A DNA stretch of 39,749 nt from JAIBJN01 sp035461525. Lineage in GTDB: Bacteria; Actinomycetota; Thermoleophilia; Gaiellales; Gaiellaceae. Below, in pieces: positions 7,536-15,640 of this stretch. Within the stretch, counting starts at the first letter, position 1. Every line of letters starts with the position of its first letter. Position numbers and translations under genes: made by a program. The stretch is taken from assembly GCA_035461525.1 (NCBI GenBank), contig DATHVD010000102.1, forward strand, positions 1 through 39,749, given 5' to 3'. Under the pieces are notes generated by a model. It saw only the letters and a list, made by a program, of their open reading frames with translations, was not told where the DNA came from and searched no databases.

Positions 7536-8303
7536 ATGCCGACCGTGGCCAGGCTCTCGATCACGCCGGTGAAGAGCCTCCTCCTCCACCATCCGGACGA
7601 GGTTCTTCTGGAGCCATTCGGCGTGGCCGCCGACCACCGCTTCTACCTCGCCCGCGAGGACGGGCGGCTCCTCGCGGGCATCCACCACGGAGCGCTCGCG
7701 CTCGTCCGCGCCGACTGGGACGCCGCGCGCGACCGGCTCCGGCTCGCGTTTCCGGACGGAGAGGTCGTCGAGGGGGACGTGCGCCTCTCCGAGCCCGTGG
7801 CGACCGACTTCTGGGAGCACCGCGTCCCCGGTCGCGTCGTCACGGGGCCGTGGGCCGAGGCCCTGACGCGCTTCGTCGGACGGCCGGTTCGGCTCGTGAA
7901 GACGGACGAGCCGGCCGGCGGGGTGGACGTCGAGCCGCTGACGCTCGTCTCGTCCGAGTCCGTCGCCGAGCTCGCCCGGCGGGCGAGCCTCGACGGCCTC
8001 GACGCCCGCCGCTTCCGCATGCTCCTCGAGATCCAGGGCTGCGCCCCGCACGAGGAGGACACGTGGCACGGCCGCCGCGTCCGCCTCGGCGAGGCGGTGG
8101 TCGAGGTGGGCGGCCCCGTGGCGCGCTGCGTGACGACGACCCGCGACCCGGCGACCGGGCAGCGCGACTTCGACGCCCTCCGGGCGATCGCCGCCTACCG
8201 AGGGAGGCGAAACGGCGAGAAGGTGGACTTCGGCGTCTACGCCCGGGTGGTGGAGCCGGGGCGCGTCCGGGTCGGCGACCCGGTCGAGCCCGCCCCCGCC
8301 TAG
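7536..8303 (+). CDS. MOSC domain protein (mARC/YcbX-like)
   Basis: A 255-residue protein with a MOSC N-terminal beta-barrel region (VARLSITPVKSLLLH) and a C-terminal MOSC domain. The domain contains FRMLLEIQGCAPHEEDTWHG and the conserved cysteine in GGPVARCVTTTRDPATGQRD, the residue that coordinates molybdenum or carries sulfur in MOSC proteins. Relatives (mARC, YcbX) reduce N-hydroxylated compounds or bind molybdenum cofactor. The ATG lies 2 bp after the SDR stop. It ends tail-to-tail with the enoyl-CoA hydratase, sharing CTAG. A role in reduction of N-oxygenated substrates is inference only. Confidence 0.85.
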   Translation: MPTVARLSITPVKSLLLHHPDEVLLEPFGVAADHRFYLAREDGRLLAGIHHGALALVRADWDAARDRLRLAFPDGEVVEGDVRLSEPVATDFWEHRVPGRVVTGPWAEALTRFVGRPVRLVKTDEPAGGVDVEPLTLVSSESVAELARRASLDGLDARRFRMLLEIQGCAPHEEDTWHGRRVRLGEAVVEVGGPVARCVTTTRDPATGQRDFDALRAIAAYRGRRNGEKVDFGVYARVVEPGRVRVGDPVEPAPA

Positions 8304-9070
8304 CCGGAGTCGCCCCGCCCGCGCCTGCCGAAGGCGCGGCCCGCCTCCCGGGCCTCCTCGGTCTGCGCGAGCGCGGCGTAGGCCAGCCGCTCGACGAGGA
8401 TGCCCGCCTCCCGGCCGGACTCGGCGATCGCGTTCGCGGCCTGCTTCGCGGCGGAGGCCGCGAGCGGCGGGAGAGCGGCGACCTCCGCGGCGAGCTCGAG
8501 CGCCCGCTCCAGCGCCCGGCCGGCCGCGACCGTCTCGGTGACGAGCCCGAGGCGGAACGCCTCCGCCGCGTCGACGCGCGGCCGCAGGAGCAGCAGCTCC
8601 TTCGCCCGCGCGGGGCCGAGGGCCCGCACGAGTCGGTATGTCCCGCCCGAGCTCGGGACGATGCCGAGCGCGACCTCGGGGAGGCCGAAGACGGCGGTCC
8701 CGTCCGCGATCCGGAAGTCCGTGGCGAGCGCCAGCTCGAAGCCGGCGCCGAGGCACCAGCCGGAGATCGCGCTGAAGGTCGGCTGCGGGAGGGCGGCGAC
8801 CCGCTCGTAGACGTCTCCAGTGTCGCGGTAGTAGGCGTCGATCCCGCCCGGGCTCTCGTCCCGCTCCTCGACGAGGTCGGCGCCCGCCGAGAACGCCCGC
8901 TCGCTCCCGGAGAAGACGACGCAGCGGCTCTCCCGGAGGTCCGGGCCGGCGAGGGCGACCAGCAGCGCCTGCTCCACGGCGGTCGAGATCGCGTTCAGCT
9001 TCTCGGGCCGCCGGAAGCCGACGACGCAGACGTCGCCCTCGCGGCGGACGTCGAGGAGCTCTTCAGGCAT
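8300..9070 (-). CDS. Enoyl-CoA hydratase/isomerase (crotonase fold)
   Basis: Expected to add water across an enoyl-CoA double bond or run a related crotonase reaction. The 256 residues carry the full signature: RPEKLNAIS, the oxyanion-hole loop FSAGADL, GWCLGAGFELAL (Glu112 at the Glu144 position of rat crotonase) and FGLPEVALGIVPSSGG (Glu132 at the Glu164 position). Both catalytic glutamates are present, so true hydratase activity is plausible. It is last in the leftward operon; its ATG overlaps the end of the TMADH-like gene by 8 bp. Its presence next to amine-oxidising enzymes suggests that the carbon skeleton is finished as a CoA ester. Confidence 0.88.
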   Translation of the reverse strand: MPEELLDVRREGDVCVVGFRRPEKLNAISTAVEQALLVALAGPDLRESRCVVFSGSERAFSAGADLVEERDESPGGIDAYYRDTGDVYERVAALPQPTFSAISGWCLGAGFELALATDFRIADGTAVFGLPEVALGIVPSSGGTYRLVRALGPARAKELLLLRPRVDAAEAFRLGLVTETVAAGRALERALELAAEVAALPPLAASAAKQAANAIAESGREAGILVERLAYAALAQTEEAREAGRAFGRRGRGDSG

Positions 9071-11144
9071 GCGTCGTCACCGGCCGCTCGCGGAGGAAAG
9101 GAAGCGGGACGGAGGGATTGTCGGCGTCGATCTCGCGCGCGAGGCGGTGGCCGTCGAAGATCGCGTCAGCGATGAGCTGCGGGGCGACGCAGTCGCCGAT
9201 CCGGTACACGGCCTCGATCCCCTCGGCGGAGAGGCGCTCGGGGTCGCTCCGGAGCTCGTGGTAGAGCGCGTCGTCCGAGACCCGCTGCGTGACGAGGACG
9301 ACGGCGTCCGTCTCGACCGCGAACGGCTCGCCGAGTTCGTCGTGCCCCGACGCGAGCCCCGGCTCGACCCGGTCGAGGACGACGCCGCGGTGCATTCGCA
9401 CGCGGGCCTCGTGCAGCCGTCGCTTGAGGAGCCCCTGCTCGAGCGTCTCGTGCGCGAAAGGCGAGACGTCCTCGAGCGACGTGACGAGGTCGACTCGATG
9501 CCCGTCCAGCGCGAGCTTCTCGGCGAGGTCGGGCCCCATGAAGTAGCCGTCGCAGTCGTAGACCGTGACCGTCTCGCCCGGCGGCGCCTTGCCATCGACC
9601 AGCACCTGCTCCGGGGTGAGGACGTGCGCGAGCGCGGCGTCGGCGCCCGCGATCGGCTCGTGCGTCTCCCGGTTGAGACCGACCGGCGACCAGCGCGCGC
9701 CCGTGGCGACGACCACGATCTCCGCGCCGTACGCGAGCACCTCCGCCGCAGCGAGGCGCGTGCCCGGGATCGTCTCCACCGCCGGCTGCTTGTCGAGCTG
9801 GATCCGCCGCCAGTTCAGGACCCGTGCCCACTCGCCGCGACCCGGGAGCCGCGGGATCCAGCGCATGATCCCCCCGATCTCGGCCTCCGCCTCGACGAGG
9901 TGGACGCGGCGAAAGCCGCGCTTGCCGAGCACGATCGCGCACTCCATCCCGGCGGGGCCGGCGCCGACGACGAGCACGTCGCGGTCACGGTTGGCGGCGG
10001 GCTCGAACCGTTCCGGGTGCCAGCCGCGCCGGTGCTCCTCGCCGGCGGTGGCGTTCTGCGTGCAGCCGATGTTCCCGCCGGGGTCGGCCTTCGGGATGCA
10101 GACGTTGCAGCCGATGCACTCGCGGATCTCGTCGTAGCGGCCCTCCTCGATCTTGCGCGGGAGGTACGGGTCGGCGATCGAGGGGCGGGCGGCGCCGATC
10201 ACGTCCCACACGCCGCTCGCCACGATCTCCGCCATCCGGTCCGGGTCGGTGAGCCTCGCGACGCCGACGATCGGCTTCGCGGTCGCCTCGCGCACGCGGG
10301 CGGTCCACTCGAGCTGGTACCCCTGCTGGAAGAAGCGCGACGGCCCCGAGTCCTTCGCCCACTCGAGCGCCGAGCCGACGTTCACGTCCCAGAGGTCGAC
10401 GAGGCTGTCGGCGGCCCGGACGAACGCGAGGCCCTCCTCGAGCTCGACCCCGTAGGGACCGAGCGCGTCGACGGCGATGCGGGAGGCGACTGCGCACTCG
10501 CCGTCCACGGCCTCGCGCACGAGCTCCAGGAGCTCGAGCCAGAAGCGGGCGCGGTTCTCGAACGAGCCGCCGTAGGCATCAGTCCGCCGGTTGTAGAACG
10601 GCGAGAGGAACTGCATGGGGAGGTAGCTGTGCGCGCCGTAGACGTAGACGACGTCGAAGCCGGCCTCGCGGGCCCGGCGCGCGGCCGCGGCCCAGTCGGC
10701 CTGCACGCGGCGGATGTCGTCGAGCTCCATCGCTTTCGGGGTGACGAGCAGGTAGTCGCTCGCGAGTTGCGAGGGTGCGAGCGCGGGCAGGCGGTACTCG
10801 CGGCGGGGGCAGTGGGCGCCCGAGTGGTGCAGCTCGACGCCGGCGAGGGCGTCGTGAGCGTGCACCTCCTCGCACATGAGCGCGAGCGCGCGCAGGTCGC
10901 CGTCGTCCCAGAGCCTCGCCGAGATGAACGGCGTCTCGTCCGACTCCGGGCTGACGGCGCAGTACTCGGTGCAGACCGCCGCCCAGCCGCCCTCCGCCTT
11001 CGTCGCCCGGTAGCGGGCCTGCGCCGCCGGCTTCTGGACGCCGAAGCCGGTGCAGTGCGGAACCTGGTAGAAGCGGTTCAGGAGGGTCTTCGGGCCGATC
11101 CGGAGCGGCTCGAAGAGGACGTCGTGGCGCGGGTCACGCGCCAC
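9063..11144 (-). CDS. Trimethylamine/dimethylamine/histamine dehydrogenase-family iron-sulfur flavoprotein (copy 1)
   Basis: A 693-residue protein matching TMADH almost end to end, beginning ARDPRHDVLFEPLRIGPKT. Domains: FMN TIM barrel (about 1-335), 4Fe-4S segment, then nucleotide-binding domains (VLVVGAGPAGMEC from about 390). Visible residues: Cys31, site of the 6-S-cysteinyl-FMN link; Tyr61 (TMADH Tyr60); VYGAHSYLP with His172; Trp262 and Asp265 (TMADH Trp264, Asp267); and all four cluster cysteines, Cys343, 346, 349 and 361. TMADH Trp355, the third wall of the trimethylammonium-binding bowl, is Ala353 here, so trimethylamine itself is doubtful. The start is GTG 11144, overlapping the Rieske gene by 11 bp. 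Probably oxidises a secondary or tertiary amine and passes electrons to ETF. The FadH-type 2,4-dienoyl-CoA reductase shares this architecture but is a poorer match. Confidence 0.88.
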   Translation of the reverse strand: MARDPRHDVLFEPLRIGPKTLLNRFYQVPHCTGFGVQKPAAQARYRATKAEGGWAAVCTEYCAVSPESDETPFISARLWDDGDLRALALMCEEVHAHDALAGVELHHSGAHCPRREYRLPALAPSQLASDYLLVTPKAMELDDIRRVQADWAAAARRAREAGFDVVYVYGAHSYLPMQFLSPFYNRRTDAYGGSFENRARFWLELLELVREAVDGECAVASRIAVDALGPYGVELEEGLAFVRAADSLVDLWDVNVGSALEWAKDSGPSRFFQQGYQLEWTARVREATAKPIVGVARLTDPDRMAEIVASGVWDVIGAARPSIADPYLPRKIEEGRYDEIRECIGCNVCIPKADPGGNIGCTQNATAGEEHRRGWHPERFEPAANRDRDVLVVGAGPAGMECAIVLGKRGFRRVHLVEAEAEIGGIMRWIPRLPGRGEWARVLNWRRIQLDKQPAVETIPGTRLAAAEVLAYGAEIVVVATGARWSPVGLNRETHEPIAGADAALAHVLTPEQVLVDGKAPPGETVTVYDCDGYFMGPDLAEKLALDGHRVDLVTSLEDVSPFAHETLEQGLLKRRLHEARVRMHRGVVLDRVEPGLASGHDELGEPFAVETDAVVLVTQRVSDDALYHELRSDPERLSAEGIEAVYRIGDCVAPQLIADAIFDGHRLAREIDADNPSVPLPFLRERPVTTHA

Positions 11145-12264
11145 GGGCCGCGCCCGCGAGGGCCTCGTGCACGAGGCCCTGGAAGTGCTGGATCAGGTGC
11201 TCGCTCGAGACGAGGAGCCGGCCCTCCGGCACCATCCCGGAGGCGAGGCCGGCGTGCACGGACTCGACCAGGTCGGCGTCCTCGCGCGCGACCTGCGCGG
11301 CGAACTCCATCATCTGCCGCGCGGTCTCGTCGGAGACGTCCTCGTAGAAGAAGTAGTCGCTCGCGCCGACGCAGCGATCGGGCCCGAGCGGCCGCGTCGC
11401 GTCCACGGACATGTTCCCCGGCCCCGGGTCGATGTTGAGAGTGACGTTGGGCCAGAGCAAGTGGTACTGCGCCTGCCCGACCGAGCCGCTCGGGTCGTAG
11501 GCGGTGCCCGTGACGCCGGCCAGCGCGGAGGCCCTGACGCTGCCGAACTGGCTGGAGACGAGCCCTTCCGACCGCAGCTCATAGGCGTCGGCGTCCACGT
11601 CGATCACCTGCGAGAAGCCGGGGTGGGCCACGGGGCAGTGGTAGCACTCGAGGTAGTTCTCGATCGCGATCTTCCAGTTCGAGGCGATCTCCCATTCGCT
11701 CCGCTCCCGGAAGCGCAGGCGGTCGAGGTCGAGCCCGGTTCGCGCGACGAGGTCCGGTAGCGGGCCGAGAGCCTCCTCGAGCGGCCCCGCCTCCGGATCG
11801 GGGTTGACGAAGACCAGCGGCCCCCACTCGTCGACCGCCGCCGGCAGGAGCGAGAAGGCGTCGGGGTCGAACCCGGGCTCGCGCTCCGAGCGCGGCGCCC
11901 GGCGAAGCGTTCCGTCGAGGGCGTACGTCCAGGCGTGGTAGGGGCACTGGAGGGAGCTCCTCCGCCCGGCGCCGTCCGCGACGATGTGCCCGCGATGGCG
12001 ACAGACGTTGACGAAGGCGCGCAGCGCTCCATCCCGGTCGCGGACGACGACCACGGGGATGTGGCCTGCCATGCACGTCGAGTACGAGCCCGGATCCGCG
12101 ACGAGGTCGGCGCGTCCCGCGTACTGCCAGGAGCGCGCGAAGATCGCCTCCTGCTCGAGTCGGAGCACGGCCGGGTCCGAGTACCAGCCCGCCGGGAGCG
12201 TCGCCCCCGCCGCGAGCCTCTCGCGAAGCCCGCCCGCATCCGTCAGGCCGACTGCGCCGTCCAT
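11134..12264 (-). CDS. Rieske non-heme iron oxygenase, alpha subunit (glycine betaine/carnitine monooxygenase-like)
   Basis: The 376 residues hold an N-terminal Rieske [2Fe-2S] site (CRHRGH, Cys88/His90; CPYHAW, Cys107/His110) and a C-terminal mononuclear iron site (ENYLECYHCPVAH: His209, His214; probable third ligand Asp329 in REDADLVES). The residue bridging the two centres is Glu206, where most Rieske oxygenases have Asp. Glu together with the ECYHC context is typical of the subgroup that hydroxylates and N-demethylates quaternary ammonium compounds (CntA, GbcA). It heads an operon with a TMADH-family dehydrogenase, consistent with stepwise N-demethylation. No dedicated ferredoxin-NAD reductase is encoded in the window. 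A -10 lies 6 nt before the ATG, so the mRNA is probably leaderless. Confidence 0.88.
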   Translation of the reverse strand: MDGAVGLTDAGGLRERLAAGATLPAGWYSDPAVLRLEQEAIFARSWQYAGRADLVADPGSYSTCMAGHIPVVVVRDRDGALRAFVNVCRHRGHIVADGAGRRSSLQCPYHAWTYALDGTLRRAPRSEREPGFDPDAFSLLPAAVDEWGPLVFVNPDPEAGPLEEALGPLPDLVARTGLDLDRLRFRERSEWEIASNWKIAIENYLECYHCPVAHPGFSQVIDVDADAYELRSEGLVSSQFGSVRASALAGVTGTAYDPSGSVGQAQYHLLWPNVTLNIDPGPGNMSVDATRPLGPDRCVGASDYFFYEDVSDETARQMMEFAAQVAREDADLVESVHAGLASGMVPEGRLLVSSEHLIQHFQGLVHEALAGAARGA

Positions 12265-12270
12265 CGTTGG

Positions 12271-12276
12271 ATTCTA
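12271..12276 (-). promoter_or_regulatory. -10 element of the Rieske/TMADH-like operon
   Basis: TAGAAT on the minus strand (5 of 6 matches to TATAAT) ends 6 nt before the ATG at 12264, so transcription would begin at or next to the start codon. No good -35 is seen at 17-18 bp. Confidence 0.55.
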
Positions 12277-12291
12277 TCCGGCGTCGTACGC

Positions 12292-12297
12292 TACAGT
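12292..12297 (+). promoter_or_regulatory. Candidate -10 for the Pot-type transporter operon
   Basis: TACAGT lies 20 nt before the ATG at 12318. A possible -35 (TTGGAT, 12267-12272) is 19 bp upstream, longer than ideal, and overlaps the -10 of the divergent Rieske operon. A purine-rich GGGGAAAG (12308-12315) serves as ribosome-binding site. Confidence 0.4.
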
Positions 12298-12317
12298 GCC
12301 CAGCTTCGGGGAAAGCG

Positions 12318-13601
12318 ATGACACGGCATCCGCGCGAGCCACGAGGTTTCGACCGGCGGCAATTCCTTCAGCGGTCCGCCCTGGCGGCGCTCGGCCTCTC
12401 GGGTGGCTCGGCCTTCCTTGCCGCCTGCGGCAGCGACACGAGCCCGCTCGCGGACACGGCCCCCGGCGAGACCCAGTCCGCCGAGGACGCGCCCTTCCAG
12501 CTCGCGCGGCGCGACAACCCGGTCACCCTCCCGCTCTTCGACGACAACCCCGCGATTGACCCGGGCCTCGAGCCCGAGTCGGGCGCGACGCTGAAGATCT
12601 ACAACTACATCGACTACGTCTGGAAGCGGAAGCTGAACGAGTTCGCCAAGGAGTACGACTGCGAGGTCGAGCTCTCCACCTACTCGACGATGGACGAGGC
12701 CGTCTCGAAGCTCCGCACCGGCGCGGTCGACTTCGACGTCTTCTTCGCCACCGTCGACCGGATCGGGAAGCTCGTCGCCGGCAAGATCCTGCAGCCGCTC
12801 AACCGCGACTACGTCCCCAACCTCCCCAACGTCTGGCCGCAGCTCGCCGACCCGTTCTACGACGTCGGGTCTCAGTACACGGTCCCGTACACGGTCTGGG
12901 CGACGGGCACCGCGTACCGCTCCGACCACGTGACCGAGGACATCGGCGCGCTGCCCAACCCCTACGACATCTACTGGGACGGCGGGTACACGGGCAAGAC
13001 GTTCCTGCTCGACGACTACCGCGACGCGATCGGGATGGCGCTCCTGCGCAACGGCGTCGAGGACGTGAACACGGGCGACCCGGCCGCGATCGAGCAGGCG
13101 AAGAACGACCTGATCGAGCTGATCGACCTCGTGAACGTGAAGGTCTCGGCCGAGGACTACTCCAAGGTTCCCGAGGGTTCGGCGTGGATCCACCAGTCCT
13201 GGTCGGGCAGCATGATCTCCGCCCCGTACTACCTGCCGAGGGGGCTCGACGCGAGCGTCCTCGGCTTCTGGTTCCCGCCGGAGGGCGGCGGCGTGATCGG
13301 CAGCGACACGATAACGATCTGCCGCAGCGCCCAGAACCCCGTCCTCGCCCACCACTTCCTCAACTTCATGCTCGACGAGCAGAATGCGTACGACAACTTC
13401 GCCGGCTTCGTCGGCTACCAGCCGCCGCTCACCTCCATCGACCCCGACCGGCTCGTGACCGACGAGGTCGTCCCCGAGCATCTCGCCTCCACGATCGTCC
13501 GGCCGGAGGACTTCGACCGGAGCCAGGAGCTGCTCGAGCTCGCGCCGGCCGACGATGCGGTCTGGCAGAACGCCTGGGCCGAGTTCAAGGCCGGCGTGTG
13601 A
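12318..13601 (+). CDS. Spermidine/putrescine-type ABC transporter substrate-binding lipoprotein
   Basis: A PotD/PotF-like extracytoplasmic binding protein of 427 residues. The N-terminus has a twin-arginine signal (DRRQFLQR, Arg13-Arg14), a hydrophobic stretch and a lipobox ending LAAC (Cys37), so it should be exported folded by Tat and lipid-anchored. The mature part has the family pattern: LKIYNYIDYVWKRKLNEFAK at the start of lobe 1, FDVFFATVDRI, YTVPYTVWATGTAYR and LAHHFLNFMLDEQNA. The frame is open to 12267, but ATG 12318 has a ribosome-binding site and places the Arg pair correctly. Two permeases follow. The ligand may be a polyamine, a betaine or another cationic amine. Confidence 0.88.
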   Translation: MTRHPREPRGFDRRQFLQRSALAALGLSGGSAFLAACGSDTSPLADTAPGETQSAEDAPFQLARRDNPVTLPLFDDNPAIDPGLEPESGATLKIYNYIDYVWKRKLNEFAKEYDCEVELSTYSTMDEAVSKLRTGAVDFDVFFATVDRIGKLVAGKILQPLNRDYVPNLPNVWPQLADPFYDVGSQYTVPYTVWATGTAYRSDHVTEDIGALPNPYDIYWDGGYTGKTFLLDDYRDAIGMALLRNGVEDVNTGDPAAIEQAKNDLIELIDLVNVKVSAEDYSKVPEGSAWIHQSWSGSMISAPYYLPRGLDASVLGFWFPPEGGGVIGSDTITICRSAQNPVLAHHFLNFMLDEQNAYDNFAGFVGYQPPLTSIDPDRLVTDEVVPEHLASTIVRPEDFDRSQELLELAPADDAVWQNAWAEFKAGV

Positions 13602-13621
13602 GCGTCCGCCCGAGCGGCTGA

Positions 13622-14512
13622 GTGCGCTACCCGCGCGGGTTCTGGGCGGCGTTCGGCGCCCCCGGGCTCCTCTGGCTCGGGCTCTTCTTCCTCGTCCCGT
13701 TCTACGTGATCCTCTCCGTGGCGATGGGGACGGTCGACCCCATCTTCCTCAGCCCGGTGCCGGTGTGGAACCCGCTCGAGTGGGACCTGCAGGCGTTCCG
13801 CTTCATCGTCGAGCAGCTCGGCCCGACAGAAGCCTTCGGCGCCGTCTTCCTGCGCACGTTCGCCTACGTCGGCTTCGCCGTCGCGCTCTCGCTCGCGATC
13901 GGCTATCCGGTCGCGTACACGATCGCCCGGCACGGGGGGCGCTTCAAGGGGCTCCTGCTCCTCGGGCTCGTCGCGCCGTTCCTCATCAGCTATCTGATGC
14001 GGATGCTGGCCTGGGTGAACCTGCTCCAGGACGACGGGCTCATCAACCGCGCGCTCATGTGGCTGAACGTCCTCGACGCGCCGCGAAGCTGGCTCGACGG
14101 GAGGGCGTCGACGGTGATCTTCGGCCTCGTCTACGGCTACGTCCCGTTTCTCATCCTGCCGCTCTACGCCTCGCTCGACCGGATCGACCGGAGCCTGCTC
14201 GAGGCCGCGCGGGACCTCGGCGCGAGCCGGTTCCATGCCTTCCGGCGCGTCACCCTGCCGCTCTCGGTGCCCGGCATCCTCGCCGGCTGCGTGATCGTCG
14301 CGCTGCCGATGTTCGGCGACTACTACACGCCCGACCTGCTCTCCGGCTCGCCCCGGACGACGCTGATCGGCAACCAGATCAACCTCTACGTGCGCGGCCC
14401 GCAGGCGACCGTCGGCGCCTCGCTCGTCGTCTTCCTCATGGTCGTTCTGCTCGTGCTCATGGTCTACTACCTCGTCACCGTGGCGCGCGCGGCCCGGGAG
14501 CTGGAGCGGTGA
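13622..14512 (+). CDS. ABC transporter permease, PotB type
   Basis: A 296-residue inner-membrane permease of the spermidine/putrescine family, with about six hydrophobic segments: first helix in LWLGLFFLVPFYVILSVAM, last in LVVFLMVVLLVLMVYYLV. The cytoplasmic coupling (EAA) loop is LLEAARDLGASRFHAFRRVT followed by LPLSVPGIL. The start is GTG 13622, 20 bp after the binding-protein stop. It should form the channel with the PotC-type permease. Confidence 0.88.
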   Translation: MRYPRGFWAAFGAPGLLWLGLFFLVPFYVILSVAMGTVDPIFLSPVPVWNPLEWDLQAFRFIVEQLGPTEAFGAVFLRTFAYVGFAVALSLAIGYPVAYTIARHGGRFKGLLLLGLVAPFLISYLMRMLAWVNLLQDDGLINRALMWLNVLDAPRSWLDGRASTVIFGLVYGYVPFLILPLYASLDRIDRSLLEAARDLGASRFHAFRRVTLPLSVPGILAGCVIVALPMFGDYYTPDLLSGSPRTTLIGNQINLYVRGPQATVGASLVVFLMVVLLVLMVYYLVTVARAARELER

Positions 14513-14551
14513 GCGTCGTTCGCCTTCGGCTCGCCCCCTTCCTTGCTGCGC

Positions 14552-14575
14552 TGAGGGAAGCTCCCGGTTCCCTCA
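14552..14575 (+). repeat. Inverted repeat 1 in the permease-permease gap
   Basis: TGAGGGAA and TTCCCTCA form 8-bp arms around an 8-nt loop. This is the first of two hairpins in the 100-bp spacer between the permease genes; the other spacers of this operon are short. Confidence 0.55.
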
Positions 14576-14590
14576 CACACCCTCCCCACG

Positions 14591-14617
14591 CTCATGGGCC
14601 GGGAGCCGGCCCATGAG
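14591..14617 (+). repeat. Inverted repeat 2, enclosing the start codon of the second permease
   Basis: Arms CTCATGGGCCGG (14591-14602) and CCGGCCCATGAG (14606-14617) are perfectly complementary over 12 bp with a GAG loop. The ATG at 14613 lies inside the 3' arm, so the mRNA hairpin would bury the start codon and leave no free ribosome-binding site. This could make translation depend on the upstream gene or on a factor. Confidence 0.7.
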
Positions 14618-15503
14618 CGGTGTGCGCCGGTTCCGGGCGTGGGTGGCGAACCCCTGGGGGAAGCCGCGCTTCCTCGTCCTCTTCACGCTGCTCTACATGG
14701 CGTGGGCGATCGTCCCGATCCTCATCGCCGTCCGCTTCTCCTTCAACGACGGGCGCTCCCGCTCGACCGCGCAGGGCTGGTCGACGCGCTGGTACTGGGA
14801 CGACCCGGAGCTCTCCGTCTGGAACGACCCCTCGCTGCGCGAGTCGCTCTTCCAGAGCCTGCGGCTCGCCTCGCTCGCCATGCTGATCGCCGTCCCCCTC
14901 GGGATCGCGCTCGCCCTCGCGCTCACGCGCTGGCGGGGGCGCGGGTCCGGGTCGGCCCGCTTCCTCAGCCTCTTCCCGCTCGTGACGCCCGAGATCGTGA
15001 TGGGGAGCGCGCTCTTCCTCACCTTCGTCCACCTGCTCCGGTTCGTCGAGCTCGGGACGACGGCGCAGGCGATCGGGCACGTCACCTTCTCCATCTCGTT
15101 CGTCGTCATCGTCATGCGAAGCCGCCTGCTCTCGATCGGGCGGGAGTACGAGGAGGCCGCCATGGACCTCGGCGCGGCGCCGCGCCAGGCGCTGCGCATG
15201 GTCGTTCTGCCGCTCCTGACGCCGGCGATCGTGGCCAGCTTCATGGTCGTCTTCGCCATCTCGATCGACGACTTCGTCATCAGCGCGTTCCTCTCGCTCG
15301 ACGCCTCGACGGAGACGGTGCCGATCAAGATCTACTCGAACGCCCGCGGGGCTCCGACTCCCGCGCTGAACGCGCTCGCGAGCGTGATGCTCTTTGCGAC
15401 GCTCCTCGCCGTCGGGCTGACCGCCCTCGTCCTCCGCGCCGTCCGCCGGCGCCGCGGCGAGCGCGGCGGGGCGATCGAGGACTTCGCGCAGCTCCGCGTT
15501 TGA
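14613..15503 (+). CDS. ABC transporter permease, PotC type
   Basis: A 296-residue inner-membrane permease, partner of the PotB-type protein. Hydrophobic segments include LVLFTLLYMAWAIVPILIAV near the N-terminus and IVASFMVVFAISIDDFVISA later. The coupling loop is YEEAAMDLGAAPRQALRMV followed by LPLLTPAIVA. The IDDFVISAF stretch is characteristic of PotC relatives. The ATG at 14613 sits in a strong hairpin. The matching ATPase is not downstream but on the opposite strand at 15641-16702. Confidence 0.88.
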   Translation: MSGVRRFRAWVANPWGKPRFLVLFTLLYMAWAIVPILIAVRFSFNDGRSRSTAQGWSTRWYWDDPELSVWNDPSLRESLFQSLRLASLAMLIAVPLGIALALALTRWRGRGSGSARFLSLFPLVTPEIVMGSALFLTFVHLLRFVELGTTAQAIGHVTFSISFVVIVMRSRLLSIGREYEEAAMDLGAAPRQALRMVVLPLLTPAIVASFMVVFAISIDDFVISAFLSLDASTETVPIKIYSNARGAPTPALNALASVMLFATLLAVGLTALVLRAVRRRRGERGGAIEDFAQLRV

Positions 15504-15519
15504 GCCCGGGGCTTCTCCC

Positions 15520-15536
15520 TCTGGGGCCACCCCGGA
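15520..15536 (+). terminator. Candidate hairpin between convergent transcripts
   Basis: TCTGGGG-CCA-CCCCGGA forms a 7-bp stem with one G-U pair, 17 nt after the PotC-type stop. There is no U-tract, as is common in GC-rich actinobacteria. It lies in the 137-bp convergent gap before the ATPase stop, which holds no gene. Confidence 0.35.
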
Positions 15537-15640
15537 CCACCACCCGCTACGAGCGTAACCCGGAAAAGCGCGCGCGTGGCGCGCGGTTCGTGCCGGAAGC
15601 ACGCGGAAGCGGGTCGAGAGCGTGCCTGCGCCGGGAGCGC

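Noticed and set aside
9063..11144. Annotation as 2,4-dienoyl-CoA reductase (FadH)
   Set aside because: The architecture is shared, but the N-terminus (ARDPRHDVLFEPLRIGPKT), the flavin-linking Cys31, YVYGAHSYLP and CTQNATAGEE match TMADH/DMADH-type amine dehydrogenases better.
9069..11438. 789-codon open frame on the plus strand opposite the TMADH-like gene
   Set aside because: Antisense shadow caused by high GC: Arg/Asp/Val/Leu-rich composition with no motif, while the minus strand encodes a clear TMADH homologue.
15562..15580. GCGCGCG-rich tract as a terminator stem in the convergent gap
   Set aside because: Alternating GC is self-complementary in many registers at this base composition; no defined loop or U-tract.
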